The notes under the pieces were generated by a model. The model saw nothing but the letters and a program-made list of their open reading frames with translations, did no database searches and was not told the DNA's origin. Of a DNA stretch of 50,871 bases, positions 1 through 8,718 are shown piece by piece. The translations under genes were made by a program, and so were the position numbers. The number at the start of each line of letters is the position of its first letter. The first letter of the stretch is position 1. Source of the stretch: Deltaproteobacteria bacterium (GTDB lineage: Bacteria; Desulfobacterota; Binatia; UBA9968); contig VBKE01000302.1 of the NCBI GenBank assembly GCA_005879605.1, positions 1 through 50,871 on the forward strand. Direction: 5' to 3'.

Positions 1-855
1 TTCTCGAATTCCTTCGAATCCCAGATACAAAACCGCGCCGGCGTCGCGTTGCTCTGCATCGTCTCCGAAATCGAGCAACGCGGGCCGCGAGCGGCGCAAA
101 AACATCTCTTGGATGGCGGCAAATCCCTGCTCGAAAGATTCAAATAGAACGGCACGAAGCACGCGACTCTCCGGCTTGGGAAAAATCCTGATCGTCGCCT
201 TCGTGATAATTCCGAAACAACCTTCGCCGCCGATCAACAAGGCATTGAGATCGATGCCCGCGGAAGATTTCGGCACAGCTCGCGTGTGGAGAATCTCGCC
301 GTTGGGCAAGACCGCTTCGAGTCCCAGAACCTGTTCTCCCATGGAGCCGTAGGCTCCGGCGCGGTAGCCCACGCTATTGGTCGAGATGGCACCCCCTACT
401 GTCGCCACGGGCACCGTCCAGGGGTCGTGGCCCAAGATAAAACCATCTTGGTTCAACCTCTCCTCCAACGACTCCAAGACAACGCCTGTTTGTACTCTCG
501 CCGATCGCGCCCCGGCATCGATTTCAAGAATTCGGTTCATAGTCCGCAAATCAATAACCATACCGGCCCGCACCGACAGGGCGCCGCCCATGAGTCCCGA
601 GCCGCCGCCGTAAGGAAGGACCGGCACCTTTTCCTCGTTGGCCAAGCGAACGATTTCTGAAACCTGAACGGTGTCGGAGGGTAGAACGACACAGAGCGGC
701 AGGTTCGTCTCAGGTCTTTTCAGAGGGTGGATGCGGTCTTCGCTGAGCGCGTCCCACGACCGTTCGTCCAGATAGGACTCGTCCGTTCGTACCCGTTCCG
801 GTCCGACGATCCGGGCGAGTTTACGATAAAGCTCGTCTTTCGAGGACGTTTGCAT
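1..855 (-). CDS. FAD-binding oxidase (GlcD/alkyl-DHAP-synthase-like), 3' part cut by window edge
   Basis: The reading frame runs open from an ATG at 855 to base 1 (285 codons), so the C-terminal half lies outside the window. The visible part is an FAD-binding PCMH (VAO-type) domain: a PYGGGSGLMGGA motif at residues 81-92, then VATVGGAISTN near 150-160 and IGGEGCFGIIT near 208-217, the usual FAD-pyrophosphate and isoalloxazine contacts of glycolate oxidase GlcD and D-lactate dehydrogenases. By family knowledge such proteins oxidise 2-hydroxy acids, or act as alkyl-DHAP synthases. The substrate cannot be told from this half. No glcE or glcF is visible. The start is chosen because it is the first ATG of the conserved frame; no strong ribosome-binding site precedes it. 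Confidence 0.85.
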   Translation of the reverse strand, partial: MQTSSKDELYRKLARIVGPERVRTDESYLDERSWDALSEDRIHPLKRPETNLPLCVVLPSDTVQVSEIVRLANEEKVPVLPYGGGSGLMGGALSVRAGMVIDLRTMNRILEIDAGARSARVQTGVVLESLEERLNQDGFILGHDPWTVPVATVGGAISTNSVGYRAGAYGSMGEQVLGLEAVLPNGEILHTRAVPKSSAGIDLNALLIGGEGCFGIITKATIRIFPKPESRVLRAVLFESFEQGFAAIQEMFLRRSRPALLDFGDDAEQRDAGAVLYLGFEGIRE

Positions 856-995
856 TTGGAGTAGCAGCTCAAGGCAAAACTATAACTGAAACCACAGGTA
901 AAAAGCCATCGTGGTAGACCCACGGACGGGCTCCGGCTTTAGCGACGGTCATGGCATTTAACCAAACGTGAATATCGACTACGAACAGGCAGGGG

Positions 996-2309
996 TCACA
1001 ACAACGTGCCGCGCAGGATCGTCGCCGCTACGGTAAAATAAATCACCAGGCCGGTGACATCCACAAGCGTGGCCACGAATGGCGCCGACGCGCTCGCTGG
1101 GTCGAAACCAAGGCCACGGAGAATGAACGGCAAGATCGAACCGATGAGCGACCCCCACAATACAACACCCACCAGGCTCAGGGCGACGGTCATCGCTACA
1201 AGGAAATAGTGCTCACCGTAGGCATTGAATAAACCCTGCCACACGAGGATTCGAGCGAGGCCGATGGACGCCAAGATTGTGCCCAGCCCCAGGCCGGTAA
1301 TGAACTCACGGCGCATGACCCGCCACCAATCTCGTATCCTTAGCTCCCCAAGCGCCATGGCGCGGATCACAAGCGTGGTGGCCTGCGAGCCAGAATTGCC
1401 GCCGCTGCTGATAATCAACGGGACAAACAGGGCCAAGACCACCGCCCGCGCGATCTCCGCTTGGAATTGTCCCATCGCCGTCGCGGTGAGCATTTCACCC
1501 AAGAACAGGGCGGCCAACCAACCGGCCCGCTTTTGAATCATGCGCAGCAAAGGAACTTGAAGGTAGGGTCCCTGCAGCGTCTCGACACCGCCTAGTTTTT
1601 GAATATCCTCGGTTGCTTCTTCCTGCACGACATCGACGATATCATCGACGCTCACGATACCCTTGATGCGTCCTTGCGCGTCCACCACTGGGACCATCAT
1701 CAGATGATGCCGCATGAAAAGTTGGCTCAGCGCTTCCTGGTCTAAGTCCTCCGGCGCCGAGATAACCTCCGTGCGCATGACTTCGCGGACCAATTTTTCA
1801 CCCGAAGCCACGATCAGGTCACGAAACGAGACAACGCCCAACAATCGTTCTTCGACGTCGACGACATACGCGTAATAGACTGTTTTCTCCCGGGCACGCG
1901 CATCCCTGCGAAGGTAACTGATCGCCTCGTCCACCGTCATGTCGGCCCGAAGCCTCGAATAGCGGGTATTCATCAGCCCGCCCGCGTCATCCTCCGCGTA
2001 GTCGAGCAGCCCCTTCACTTCCCGTCGCGTCGCGTCGTCTAGAAGCGCCAACAAGCCTTCGCGCTCCTCTGCGGGCGCTTCTTGAATGAGGTCAGCCGCA
2101 TCATCTGGCGCCAAAAGTCTCATCCACAGTCGCCTTTCTCCCGCCGGTAGGCCCAAAATCAGCTCGGCCCGATCCCTCGCGTTGAGCTGCAGGAAAAAAT
2201 CATCGGCATTTTTTCTCTCGAGGACTTCAAAGCCCTCCACCCGTTCCTCCGTGGAGAGAATGGGCCAAGCCTCGTAGAGTTCAGAAGGTGTAAAGTTCTT
2301 TTCCGCCAT
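996..2309 (-). CDS. mgtE: Magnesium transporter MgtE
   Basis: A 437-residue protein with the complete MgtE layout: a helical MgtE N domain (about 1-110), a CBS-domain pair (about 115-235), a linking helix, and a five-helix membrane domain. The membrane domain carries SSGGNSGSQATT at 301-312 and a late DPA-x3-APF-x3-LVD segment, which form the Mg2+ pore and selectivity region in this family. The frame is open further upstream (to 2393), but the ATG at 2309 is preferred: it follows GAGAGGGA and begins directly at the conserved N domain. It is a homodimeric inner-membrane Mg2+ channel gated by Mg2+ bound to the N and CBS domains. It appears monocistronic; no riboswitch-like leader was recognised in the 207 nt before it. 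Confidence 0.93.
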   Translation of the reverse strand: MAEKNFTPSELYEAWPILSTEERVEGFEVLERKNADDFFLQLNARDRAELILGLPAGERRLWMRLLAPDDAADLIQEAPAEEREGLLALLDDATRREVKGLLDYAEDDAGGLMNTRYSRLRADMTVDEAISYLRRDARAREKTVYYAYVVDVEERLLGVVSFRDLIVASGEKLVREVMRTEVISAPEDLDQEALSQLFMRHHLMMVPVVDAQGRIKGIVSVDDIVDVVQEEATEDIQKLGGVETLQGPYLQVPLLRMIQKRAGWLAALFLGEMLTATAMGQFQAEIARAVVLALFVPLIISSGGNSGSQATTLVIRAMALGELRIRDWWRVMRREFITGLGLGTILASIGLARILVWQGLFNAYGEHYFLVAMTVALSLVGVVLWGSLIGSILPFILRGLGFDPASASAPFVATLVDVTGLVIYFTVAATILRGTLL

Positions 2310-2516
2310 TATTCCCTCTCTCGACCGTTCGGAAGTAATCAACGCGGTATCCTTACCACATTGATCGGCCCTTGCAATCGCTGACGTGTTCACAACTCGC
2401 AGAAATTAGAGGAAACTCTCAGCGGAGGGAGAGCGGCGCTGTTAAATGAGTAGAAAGGGAAGATCCAATTCTGGGCGTCTTCCGGGCAGAGAGGCTGCGG
2501 TTTCGTAATCCTTTCT

Positions 2517-3224
2517 TCAATGCAAGGTCGGCTTGGTATCGTCGTCTCTTTTGCCCTGAACGACCTGGAAGCGGCGTCTCAAACGGGCGAGGCGGCGCTG
2601 ATCGAGGTAAAGCTTGAATCGGTCCCAAGGGTTTCCTCCGCGTAGGTAGAGGTAACCGAAAACCATGCCACCGAGATGGGCAAGATGGGCGATGCCACTT
2701 TGGCCGGAAGCGATCGCGGAATAAAGTGCGATGGCGCCAATGATCCAAACGAAATGCTTCATCTTGATGGGGAAGAGAAAATAAAAGTAAACGATTTGAT
2801 TTGGATAGATGAGACCATAGGCCAGCAGGATCCCGTAAATGCCGGCGGAGGCGCCGATGCTCGGCGCAACCTGCCCGGGGAGAAACAGAGTATTCAAAAT
2901 TCCGCCCCCGACAACCGAGACGAAGTAATATTTGAGAAAGAACTCACTGCCCCACCGCCGCTCCAAGTCGCAGCCGAACATCCAGAGAGCAAACATGTTG
3001 AACAGCAGGTGCAGCAGTCCGCCGTGGAGAAACTGATAGGTAAAAAGCTGCCATAGATAAAAGTCCTCCCAGACGAGAGCGGGCACGAGGCCGAAGAGGA
3101 TAAGGAATTGTGTCGGGAGAAAAAGCTGCAGAAAAAAGACCGCGGTGTTGACGATCAGCAAAAACTTGACCGCCGGTGGGACCACGCCGCCGCCGAACAT
3201 CATGTATCGGGTTTGGTATTGCAC
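2517..3224 (-). CDS. Rhomboid family intramembrane serine protease
   Basis: A 235-residue, six-helix membrane protein. The catalytic dyad is visible: the serine in GASAGIYG (S126) and the histidine in IAHLAHLGG (H183). The supporting HLLFNMFALW segment (H72, N76) in the second helix is also present, and so is the WR-like loop 1 region (LERRWGSEFF, about 87-96). By family knowledge it cleaves transmembrane segments within the membrane. The C-terminus is a short basic cytoplasmic tail (RLARLRRR). The ATG start follows GGTCAGGTGC. It lies between mgtE and the liv genes on the same strand but with its own 63-nt gap from livF, so it is not obviously co-transcribed with them. Physiological substrates are unknown. 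Confidence 0.9.
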   Translation of the reverse strand: MQYQTRYMMFGGGVVPPAVKFLLIVNTAVFFLQLFLPTQFLILFGLVPALVWEDFYLWQLFTYQFLHGGLLHLLFNMFALWMFGCDLERRWGSEFFLKYYFVSVVGGGILNTLFLPGQVAPSIGASAGIYGILLAYGLIYPNQIVYFYFLFPIKMKHFVWIIGAIALYSAIASGQSGIAHLAHLGGMVFGYLYLRGGNPWDRFKLYLDQRRLARLRRRFQVVQGKRDDDTKPTLH

Positions 3225-3287
3225 CTGACCCCAGCTTAACTTTTGGCCGCTCGAATTGAAAGTCTCGCGAGCGAAATCGTGAGATAA

Positions 3288-3989
3288 TCAACCACCCAGA
3301 TAGGCCTGTCGCACCCGATCATTGCCCGTAAGTTCGCTGGATTTTCCTTCCAAGATCACGTTGCCGGTCTCGAGAACATATCCCCGATGGGAAATCGCCA
3401 GGGCCATCGCCGCGTTCTGCTCCACGAGCAAAACTGTAACGCCCGCGCGATTGATGGCTTGAATATTATTAAAAATTTGTTCGACGATTTTCGGCGCGAG
3501 CCCCATGGAAGGCTCGTCGAGCAGCAGCAACTTCGGCTTGGCCATAAGCGCGCGCCCGATGACGAGCATCTGTTGCTCCCCGCCGGATAGCGTGCCGGCG
3601 TATTGCTTTTGACGCTCCTTTAATCGGGGAAACATGGCGAAGACAAATTCGAGCTCCGGTCCTAGAGCAGCCTTGGCGCGGCTGAAACCGCCGATATGCA
3701 GATTCTCGAGCGTGGTGAAGCGCGGAAAAACTTTTCTTCCTTCAGGCACATGGGCGACACCGCGGCGCACGATCTCATGGGGGTCGGTTTTCTCCAGAGA
3801 AGTTCCTTCGAGATCGATGGTGCCCCGGCGAGGCCGCAACAAACCGGAGAGCGTTTTCAGGGTGGTGGTTTTGCCCGCGCCGTTGGCGCCGAGCAACGTG
3901 ACCAGCTCTCCTTTTTCGATGGAGAACGAGACGCCCTTCAGTGCATGAATGGCGTCGTAGTACACGTGGATGCCGCTAACCGTGAGCAT
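3288..3989 (-). CDS. livF: Branched-chain amino acid ABC transporter ATP-binding protein LivF
   Basis: A 233-residue ABC ATPase: Walker A GANGAGKT at 34-41, signature LSGGEQQ at 134-140, Walker B LLLLDEP at 154-160, and LLVEQN instead of a histidine switch, which is typical of LivF. Length and motifs match the HAAT (2.A.1-type hydrophobic amino acid) importers. It overlaps the end of livG by 14 bp and closes a livH-livM-livG-livF cluster read leftwards. It energises import together with LivG at the cytoplasmic face. No substrate-binding protein gene is adjacent, so the imported substrate (branched-chain amino acids, amides, urea or other) is not determined. Confidence 0.92.
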   Translation of the reverse strand: MLTVSGIHVYYDAIHALKGVSFSIEKGELVTLLGANGAGKTTTLKTLSGLLRPRRGTIDLEGTSLEKTDPHEIVRRGVAHVPEGRKVFPRFTTLENLHIGGFSRAKAALGPELEFVFAMFPRLKERQKQYAGTLSGGEQQMLVIGRALMAKPKLLLLDEPSMGLAPKIVEQIFNNIQAINRAGVTVLLVEQNAAMALAISHRGYVLETGNVILEGKSSELTGNDRVRQAYLGG

Positions 3990-4761
3990 TCTCCGACCAC
4001 CTGCCTTGCCCGAGATAGGCCTCGATCACCCGCGGATTCTGGCGCACTTCGTCGGGATGCCCCTCGGCGATTTTCTCGCCGTAATCCAAAACGTGTACCC
4101 GATGAGAGATTCCCATCACCACGCGCATATTGTGCTCGATGAGAAGAATCGCCTGGACATAGGGGCCGACGAGCCCTTTGAAAAGATTCATCAGAGAATA
4201 GGCCTCGCTGGTATTCATCCCCGCCGTCGGCTCGTCGAGCAGCAGTAGCTTTGGTTCCGCCCCCAAGGCGCGGGCGATCTCGAGTCGGCGCTGTTCTCCA
4301 TACGATAGCCGGTGCGCCCATTCGCCTTCTCTGCCCGTCAGGCCGGTCAGCTCGATCAATTCCATGGCTTTGCGTTTGGCCGCCTGCTCTCGAGCGTGAA
4401 ATTTGCGCGTGCCGAGCAAGATATCGGAAAGGCTCGTGCGCGTCCGCGAATGCATCCCCACGAGGACGTTCTCCAGCACCGTCATGTGCGAAAAGAGCCG
4501 GATGTTCTGAAACGTTCGGCTGATGCCTGCGCTGGTGATCTTCTCGGGCTTCAAGCCAACCAGGGGACGATTCTGAAAGCGGATCTCCCCCGCATCCGGG
4601 CGGTAAATGCCCGTCAGAGTATTGAAGAGCGTGGTCTTACCCGCGCCGTTGGGTCCGATCAGCGAGGCGATCATTCCCTCTTCCAGTTTAAGACTCACAC
4701 GCGCGAGCGCCTGCAGGCCGCCGAACCTCTTGGATATGTCGCGGAGCTCCAACAGTGACAT
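3976..4761 (-). CDS. livG: Branched-chain amino acid ABC transporter ATP-binding protein LivG
   Basis: A 261-residue ABC ATPase with Walker A GPNGAGKTT at 36-44, signature LSYGEQ at 152-157, Walker B LLLLDEP at 172-178 and a histidine switch in ILLIEHN. The SAGISRTFQNIRLF segment and the C-terminal EVRQNPRVIEAYLG tail are hallmarks of the LivG subgroup. The ATG lies 1 nt downstream of the livM stop, and the 3' end overlaps livF by 14 bp, so translation is probably coupled. It forms the nucleotide-binding heterodimer with LivF for the LivH/LivM permease. Confidence 0.93.
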   Translation of the reverse strand: MSLLELRDISKRFGGLQALARVSLKLEEGMIASLIGPNGAGKTTLFNTLTGIYRPDAGEIRFQNRPLVGLKPEKITSAGISRTFQNIRLFSHMTVLENVLVGMHSRTRTSLSDILLGTRKFHAREQAAKRKAMELIELTGLTGREGEWAHRLSYGEQRRLEIARALGAEPKLLLLDEPTAGMNTSEAYSLMNLFKGLVGPYVQAILLIEHNMRVVMGISHRVHVLDYGEKIAEGHPDEVRQNPRVIEAYLGQGRWSENAHG

Positions 4762-4762
4762 G

Positions 4763-6010
4763 TTACAGCTTCCGGTCCTCCCGCGGCGGGAGGACCCCCT
4801 GCGGCCGAAAAATCATCATGAGAATCAAAATCAAACCAAACACCATGCGCTCATATTTCGCCGGTTCGAACTGCGCCGGGAGCTGGCTCAAGGAATAACT
4901 GCCAAGAAAAGGTATCGACAGCACCGCGCCCGACTGCCGCAGCGAATTGAGCCAGAGAGATAGGCCCTTGAGCAATTGCAGGTTGAGAATCGTCACGCCG
5001 GTGGCTCCGAGAATCGCGCCTGGAACGGATCCCATTCCGCCCAGAATCACCATCGCGAGAACGCCGATGGATTCCATGAAGGTGAAGCTTTCCGGATTGA
5101 TGAAGACCTGCTTGGCGGCAAACAGGACTCCCACCGCCGAAGCGAACGACGCTCCGACGGCAAAGCCGAAGAGCTTCGTTCGAACCACCGGGACGCCCAT
5201 CGCGGCGGCTGCGATTTCATCCTCGCGAATCGCTTTCCACGCCCGGCCGATGCGCGAGTTTTCCAGTCGGCGCGTTACGAGAATAATGACCATGACAAGC
5301 GACAGCACCAGGAAATAGAAATACAGAGGATAGAGCTTGGCGGGTTCGAATTGAATGCCGAAGAATTCCAGCAGTGGCCGGAAAAAGAGCGGCGGTTTCT
5401 CAATCGGCGCTATGCCTTGGGGCCCATTGGTAAAATTGATGGGCTTGTCCAGGTTATTGACCAAGGCGCGCACCACTTCGGCGAAACCGAGGGTCACGAT
5501 GGCGAGATAGTCTCCCCGGAGCCGTAAGACCGGCAGTCCCAAGAGCGTTCCGGCCAAAGCTCCGACGGCCACGCTCAATAAAAGAAAAACGAAAAACCAT
5601 GCCGGCGAGAGCGGAAAAAAACCGCCCGGCAAGAACGCGTTGGCTTGCGGTGAGCCGAAGATGGCCCACAAATAGGCGCCAATCGCATAGAAGGCAACAA
5701 ATCCGAGATTGAGCAGCCCGGCAAAGCCCACCACGATGTTCAACCCGAGCGCCAGCGCCACGTAGATACCAATCTGGACCGCCACTTCCAAATAGTAGCC
5801 GTTGACGAAACCCAAAACTGGCATAAGCACCAACAGCACCGACGCGCCCATATAAAACTTCATCTTGGGATGGACCGGCAGGTAATAGATCAAAAGCAAA
5901 GAAGCTTCGAAGAGCAGGAACGCCAGCACGGATTGCGGGAAGAAAAAGGCCAACGACCAGCTTACGGCGATGTAAGCGATCAATCCGAACGTCGTGCCTG
6001 CGCAACTCAC
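4763..6010 (-). CDS. livM: Branched-chain amino acid ABC transporter permease LivM
   Basis: A 415-residue polytopic membrane protein. It has the LivM core GLNIVVGFAGLLNLG (around residues 88-102) and the cytoplasmic EAA-like loop with AIREDEIAAAAMGV followed by KLFGFAVGA. An extra hydrophobic N-terminal region of about 75 residues precedes the core; LivM proteins are often longer than LivH for this reason. The start is a GTG at 6010 that overlaps the livH stop (GTGA), implying coupled translation. It forms the transmembrane channel with LivH. Confidence 0.92.
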   Translation of the reverse strand: MSCAGTTFGLIAYIAVSWSLAFFFPQSVLAFLLFEASLLLIYYLPVHPKMKFYMGASVLLVLMPVLGFVNGYYLEVAVQIGIYVALALGLNIVVGFAGLLNLGFVAFYAIGAYLWAIFGSPQANAFLPGGFFPLSPAWFFVFLLLSVAVGALAGTLLGLPVLRLRGDYLAIVTLGFAEVVRALVNNLDKPINFTNGPQGIAPIEKPPLFFRPLLEFFGIQFEPAKLYPLYFYFLVLSLVMVIILVTRRLENSRIGRAWKAIREDEIAAAAMGVPVVRTKLFGFAVGASFASAVGVLFAAKQVFINPESFTFMESIGVLAMVILGGMGSVPGAILGATGVTILNLQLLKGLSLWLNSLRQSGAVLSIPFLGSYSLSQLPAQFEPAKYERMVFGLILILMMIFRPQGVLPPREDRKL

Positions 6011-6975
6011 GCTCGTCCCTCGCGCAATTTCTCGCCGAGCAAGCCCGAGGGGCGAAAAATCAAAATCAGAATGAGCACCAGGAAGGCAAAGACATCTTTG
6101 TATTCCGCGCCGAACGCGCCGTTGGTAAGGATGGAGAGATAGGACGCCGCGAAGGCTTCCAACAAGCCGAGCACCATTCCGCCCAACATCGCGCCCGGGA
6201 TATTGCCAATGCCGCCGAGCACAGCAGCGGTAAATGCCTTTATCCCGGGAGCGAACCCGCTGTACGGATTCACCAAACTGTAATGGAGGCCGAACAGAAC
6301 GCCCGCAAGCCCGCCCATGGCGCCGCCGACGAAGAACGTCAGAGCGATGACCCGATTGACGGGAATCCCCATCAGCGAAGCGGTTTCGGGATCTTGCGCG
6401 ACGGCGCGAATTGCCGTGCCGACCCGGGTCCGATTAACGAAGAAATGGAGGGCCGCAAGCATGAGCAGCGCCGTTACGATGACGAGGATCGACTTCACCG
6501 GCACGACCAAATTCGTCGTCAATGGCACGGTCTCGTCAAGAAGATCCAAGGTCGGATAGCTAAGATAAAAAGTGTTACGCCAAAGACTCTCGAAAAGACG
6601 CAGGGCGTCTTGGAGAAAAAATGAAGCGCCGACGGCGGAAATAAGCGCAACCAGTCGGGGCCCGCCTTGAAGCGGGCGATAGGCCACTCGCTCCAATGCC
6701 ATGGCTGCCAGCCCGCTGATCACCATGCCGGCGACGATCACGAGAAGGAGGACGAGGGCCGGAGGCCATGCTGTCAGTTGTCCGGCGCTCTGCAGCATCA
6801 AAAGAATCTCCACGCCGACAAACGAACCGAGGACAAAGATTTCGCTGTGCGCGAAGTTAATGAACTCCAAGACGCCGTAAACCATGGTGTAGCCCAGAGC
6901 GATCAGAGCATACATGAAGCCCAGGACGATGCCGTCCACCAGAACTTGCGGCAGGATTTCGAGTGCGAGCTCCAA
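6007..6975 (-). CDS. livH: Branched-chain amino acid ABC transporter permease LivH
   Basis: A 322-residue membrane permease with the LivH hallmarks: ALIALGYTMVYGVLEFINFAH near the N-terminus, AIRAVAQDPETASLMGIPVNR in the cytoplasmic coupling loop, and GGIGNIPGAMLGG late in the sequence. The start is TTG at 6975, about 10 nt after an AAAAGG element; the next in-frame ATG lies inside the first membrane helix, so TTG is preferred. It is the first gene of the cluster, with a 124-nt region separating it from the divergent asmA-like gene. A livK-type binding protein would normally accompany it but is absent here. Confidence 0.92.
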   Translation of the reverse strand: MELALEILPQVLVDGIVLGFMYALIALGYTMVYGVLEFINFAHSEIFVLGSFVGVEILLMLQSAGQLTAWPPALVLLLVIVAGMVISGLAAMALERVAYRPLQGGPRLVALISAVGASFFLQDALRLFESLWRNTFYLSYPTLDLLDETVPLTTNLVVPVKSILVIVTALLMLAALHFFVNRTRVGTAIRAVAQDPETASLMGIPVNRVIALTFFVGGAMGGLAGVLFGLHYSLVNPYSGFAPGIKAFTAAVLGGIGNIPGAMLGGMVLGLLEAFAASYLSILTNGAFGAEYKDVFAFLVLILILIFRPSGLLGEKLREGRA

Positions 6976-7061
6976 AACAGGCAGACCTTTTAAAGTTGGC
7001 TATGGTAACAAATCCTTTCTTCCGTCGCTACTGTCGTTCCATCGGAAGTCACGGTCAGTTA

Positions 7062-7088
7062 TTGAAACGATCTCCATTGGCGTATAGT
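7062..7088 (+). promoter_or_regulatory. Possible sigma70-like promoter for the AsmA gene
   Basis: TTGAAA at 7062-7067 and TATAGT at 7083-7088 each match five of six consensus bases, but the spacer is 15 nt, shorter than the usual 16-18. The ATG at 7100 lies only 11 nt after the -10 box, so the transcript would have a very short leader. Confidence 0.35.
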
Positions 7089-7099
7089 CTGGCTTCGAC

Positions 7100-8698
7100 A
7101 TGGCTTTATCCAACGATACGGAAACCGCTCCGCCACTGTCTCTGCCGACGCCGTCGGCTTGGCCGATCAGCTCAGCAGTGAAGAAGGTCCTGTGGATCGG
7201 CCTAGGCTTCGTGGTTTTTTTGATAGCCGTAATCTTTATGGTACCGGCTTTTGTCGATCTCGGAATTTTCAAACGAACCTACTTGCCGATCATCGAGGAA
7301 GCGCTTCACCGGCGCGTGGATGTCGGCGAGGTGCGTCTCAGTCTGATACCGACGTCGTCGATTCGGCTCTCCAGTCTGAAAGTGTTCGATAGTCCGGCTT
7401 TCCCGGACAACACTTTCTTTGCCGCTCAGCAGCTCCAACTGAGGCTCAAGCTTTGGCCTCTGTTGCGCGGTCACCTTGAGGTCACCGAGTTTGTCCTTGA
7501 AAAGCCTGTTATCAACTTACTCAAACAGCCGGACGGGACTTTCAACTATGCCGACCTCGCCGGTAAAGAGATTCCGTTAGCCAAGAAAAATGGCCGTAAG
7601 AAAAAAAATGCGCCCCCTAAGTCCCAAGAGTCTGCGGTGATTCCGCTAGCTCTACCCGCTCGGATGCGCATCAAAGACGGGCAGCTCAATTTCGAAACCA
7701 AAGGACAAAAACCGGTAAGCATCAACGGCATCGACCTGTCTCTCCAGGAATTCTCCGGCGATCATCCGTTCCCTTACCGGGCGTCGTTTAGTTATCCCGG
7801 GTTGAAAACGATCTCTTTGGAAGGGTTTCTCAGCTATCAAGAAACCCAGGCTACGCTGAACCTGAAACAAAATCGTCTCAAGGTTCAAGATCTAAATCTG
7901 CCGGTCGAAGGAAGCCTGAGCCATCTTTCTACGGTCCCTCTCGTCAATCTCAGTTTGGCCAGCGATCCAGTCGATGCCAAATCCGTCTTCCAGGTTCTCT
8001 CTGTCTTCGGCCTGGCTCCGCGCGATACGGAGATTTCCGGACCCATGGGACTACACATGACGGTTACGGGGCCGTCAAACAATCTCGCGACCCAAATCCG
8101 GGGCCTATTCAAGGACGTGAAAGTCAACGGTAAACGAGCGCTGAAGGGCAACTTGAGCGGAGAAGTTTTTATTAAGCTGCCGCTCGGTGGTGGCTCCGTC
8201 AGCCGGCGCTTGCAAGGCAATGGAGCGCTGGTGGCGAGAGACGGAGAGCTGACCAACGTCGATCTCATCAAGAAGATCCAGCGAGTCACCGGCATGATCG
8301 GCCTCTCGAAAGAACAAGGGCGAGAAGCCACTACTTTCAAGACCCTGGAAACGGAATTTACTCTCGCGGGCGGCTTCGCTGACTTCAGGCGCATTCATCT
8401 GATCAACCCACAAATGGAAGCTAACGGCGGCGGCACCATGACACTGAATCAGCCGACTTTGGATATGGCCATCGAGACCGCGCTCTCCGGGTTGGCCTTG
8501 TCTCGCGCCGGCAGAGGCAGGACGGCAACTTTTTTCAAAGACAGTCAGGGGCGAATCGTAGTGCCGTTAAAGATCACCGGGCCGTTGGAAAATCCATCCG
8601 TAAATCTGGACAGCGAAAAGCTGCTCAAGCGAGGAATGGGTGAAAATACGGAGAAGGGGTTAGGCTCGTTTTTTAAACAGTTATTCCGACGAAGGTGA
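7100..8698 (+). CDS. AsmA family protein
   Basis: A 532-residue protein with a single N-terminal membrane anchor (about 28-50, VLWIGLGFVVFLIAVIFMV) followed by a long beta-rich periplasmic region. The AsmA-like opening is clear: a helix after the anchor, then LKVFDSPAFPDNTFFAA and LRLKLWPLLRGHLEV, LEKPVINLLKQPDGTFNY, and a C-terminal repeat domain with GGTMTLNQPTLDM and KITGPLENPSV. By family knowledge AsmA-like proteins sit in the inner membrane and take part in outer-membrane homeostasis or phospholipid transport. It stands alone between the divergent liv cluster and the convergent YihY gene. A basic, Lys-rich linker (KKNGRKKKNAPPK, about 163-175) is unusual within the periplasmic part. Confidence 0.85.
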   Translation: MALSNDTETAPPLSLPTPSAWPISSAVKKVLWIGLGFVVFLIAVIFMVPAFVDLGIFKRTYLPIIEEALHRRVDVGEVRLSLIPTSSIRLSSLKVFDSPAFPDNTFFAAQQLQLRLKLWPLLRGHLEVTEFVLEKPVINLLKQPDGTFNYADLAGKEIPLAKKNGRKKKNAPPKSQESAVIPLALPARMRIKDGQLNFETKGQKPVSINGIDLSLQEFSGDHPFPYRASFSYPGLKTISLEGFLSYQETQATLNLKQNRLKVQDLNLPVEGSLSHLSTVPLVNLSLASDPVDAKSVFQVLSVFGLAPRDTEISGPMGLHMTVTGPSNNLATQIRGLFKDVKVNGKRALKGNLSGEVFIKLPLGGGSVSRRLQGNGALVARDGELTNVDLIKKIQRVTGMIGLSKEQGREATTFKTLETEFTLAGGFADFRRIHLINPQMEANGGGTMTLNQPTLDMAIETALSGLALSRAGRGRTATFFKDSQGRIVVPLKITGPLENPSVNLDSEKLLKRGMGENTEKGLGSFFKQLFRRR

Positions 8699-8718
8699 TA
8701 GCATCAGCCGATTGCAAA

